NCBI GenBank assembly: GCA_029718625.1
Contig: CM056376.1
Coordinates: 88,975,675 to 89,039,674, forward strand
Source: Synaphobranchus kaupii
Lineage: Eukaryota > Chordata > Actinopteri > Anguilliformes > Synaphobranchidae
Reading direction: 5' to 3'
Length of the DNA: 64,000 nucleotides
Shown: piece after piece, positions 63,181 through 64,000 of the stretch
Layout: each line of letters opens with the position of its first letter
How positions within the stretch are numbered: position 1 is the stretch's first letter
Translations under genes and position numbers: made by a program
Notes under the pieces: model-generated
The model's input: the letters and a program-made list of their open reading frames with translations, nothing else
The model's database searches: none
Told to the model about the DNA's origin: nothing

Positions 63181-64000
63181 GTATATGACCTGCTGAATAT
63201 GACATACATTCTTTACATTCTATCCCACATTTAATATAAAAGTTGAACCCTTTCCATATTTGTGTTGTTTTAAAGGACAGGTCTAAATATTATATTACAT
63301 ATACTGTCCAAAAGTACGTACTGTATACTCTAAACATACAGAAATAGTGAAGCTAAACATTTGATCATTTGGCACTTTTCTATATATGTATTTAAAATGT
63401 CTCCTAATTGTTTTATACATTTAACAAATATTTTATACATTTAATAGATGTGCAATTTCCTAAATTGACCAAAATATTTACTAAATTTTCACAAAATTTA
63501 CTAAGATTTCACACTTGTAATTCAATAGCCATCAAACCCATGCCATTGGATACCAAGAATGGCCAATGCCCTTTCAAAAAGTGTTCCCTGGCTTGATTTT
63601 AGAGAGCCAGAGAGCCAGAGAGCCAGCAATCCCACAGTGTTCGAAATGAGAAAAATAGTAAGGTATCCCTTTACCCCCAAGTTTACTTCTTTTTACCGTA
63701 GGCCTATGACAAAAAAATAAAGAAATGATGTAGTTTTGTCTCACAATTCTTCTTTATGTGCCATTATTTATTTGTTGATTTATGTTTACAATTGTGAACT
63801 GTTCCAAGTATGCTCAATTACAGCGACTACAAGGCTCAGGAGTTCAAGTTGTCTTATTTCTCTCCGTCCCTATTTGTCACAGCCCACAGTTTACAGCCCC
63901 GGTGACAGACACAATCATCGATTTTAAGTCTGTGTCTCAAAAAAGCCTCACTGACACTCATTTGCAGGGCAACCCACGCGCCCAGCTCAATGGATTATCA
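63181..64000. other. No gene seen
   Basis: AT-rich DNA; a short AGAGAGCC triplicate at 63601-63625 is the only repeat noted. Confidence 0.5.

Noticed and set aside
62825..63209. 126-codon minus-strand frame rich in His-Thr
   Set aside because: It is the translation of the (TG)n and (GA)n microsatellites.

Overview
The window looks like non-coding, repeat-dense chromosomal DNA from a ray-finned (teleost-type) fish. The base composition is AT-rich, microsatellites are common ((CA)n, (TG)n, (CT)n, (TTA)n), and there are tRNA-headed SINEs, L2-type LINEs, solo LTRs and many short inverted-repeat DNA transposons of kinds abundant in fish. The species cannot be named from the sequence. I found no convincing exon of a host protein-coding gene, no rRNA and no functional tRNA. 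The only long reading frame (605 codons, 40230-42047, minus strand) is the reverse transcriptase of an L2/CR1-superfamily LINE.

Layout. 1-2658 and 10985-13246 are two same-orientation copies of an unclassified repeat of more than 2.6 kb. It carries a tRNA-like promoter, a conserved 48-nt hairpin and, at its right end, a 1.2-kb element with ~260-bp inverted arms. Between and after them lie a SINE with an L2-type tail (4475-4703), a 724-bp TIR element (6059-6782) and largely unique DNA. From 19.9 to 26.5 kb the repeats are stacked: a minus-strand solo LTR (20222-20873) inside a TIR element, a plus-strand solo LTR with an internal minisatellite (22396-23797), and a minus-strand SINE (24665-25508) split by a 479-bp MITE with a 5-bp duplication. 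26.5-34.8 kb is mostly unique and holds one 976-bp TIR element; one stretch near 28.1-28.5 kb has the look of a conserved non-coding element. 35.1-36.5 kb holds a second SINE copy fused to a fragment of itself and another solo LTR. 40.0-48.1 kb holds two LINEs, a large DNA-transposon remnant and an LTR inserted in the tail of the second LINE. 50.7 kb has a perfect small hAT MITE, 54.4-55.7 kb an old SINE split by a 991-bp hAT, and 61.7-62.5 kb a TIR element nested inside another.

The elements interact as insertion layers, and this gives a relative history. Nine insertions have readable target-site duplications: 5 bp for four solo LTRs, 8 bp for two hATs, 12-13 bp for two SINEs and 5 bp for the MITE. 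The SINE at 4475 and the LINE at 45545 share a closely similar 3' tail, consistent with an L2 machinery mobilising that SINE. Two previously unlabelled degenerate minisatellites (35-bp period at 58.5 kb, 44-bp period at 59.4 kb) and the hairpin-bearing repeat family are the least explained parts of the window.
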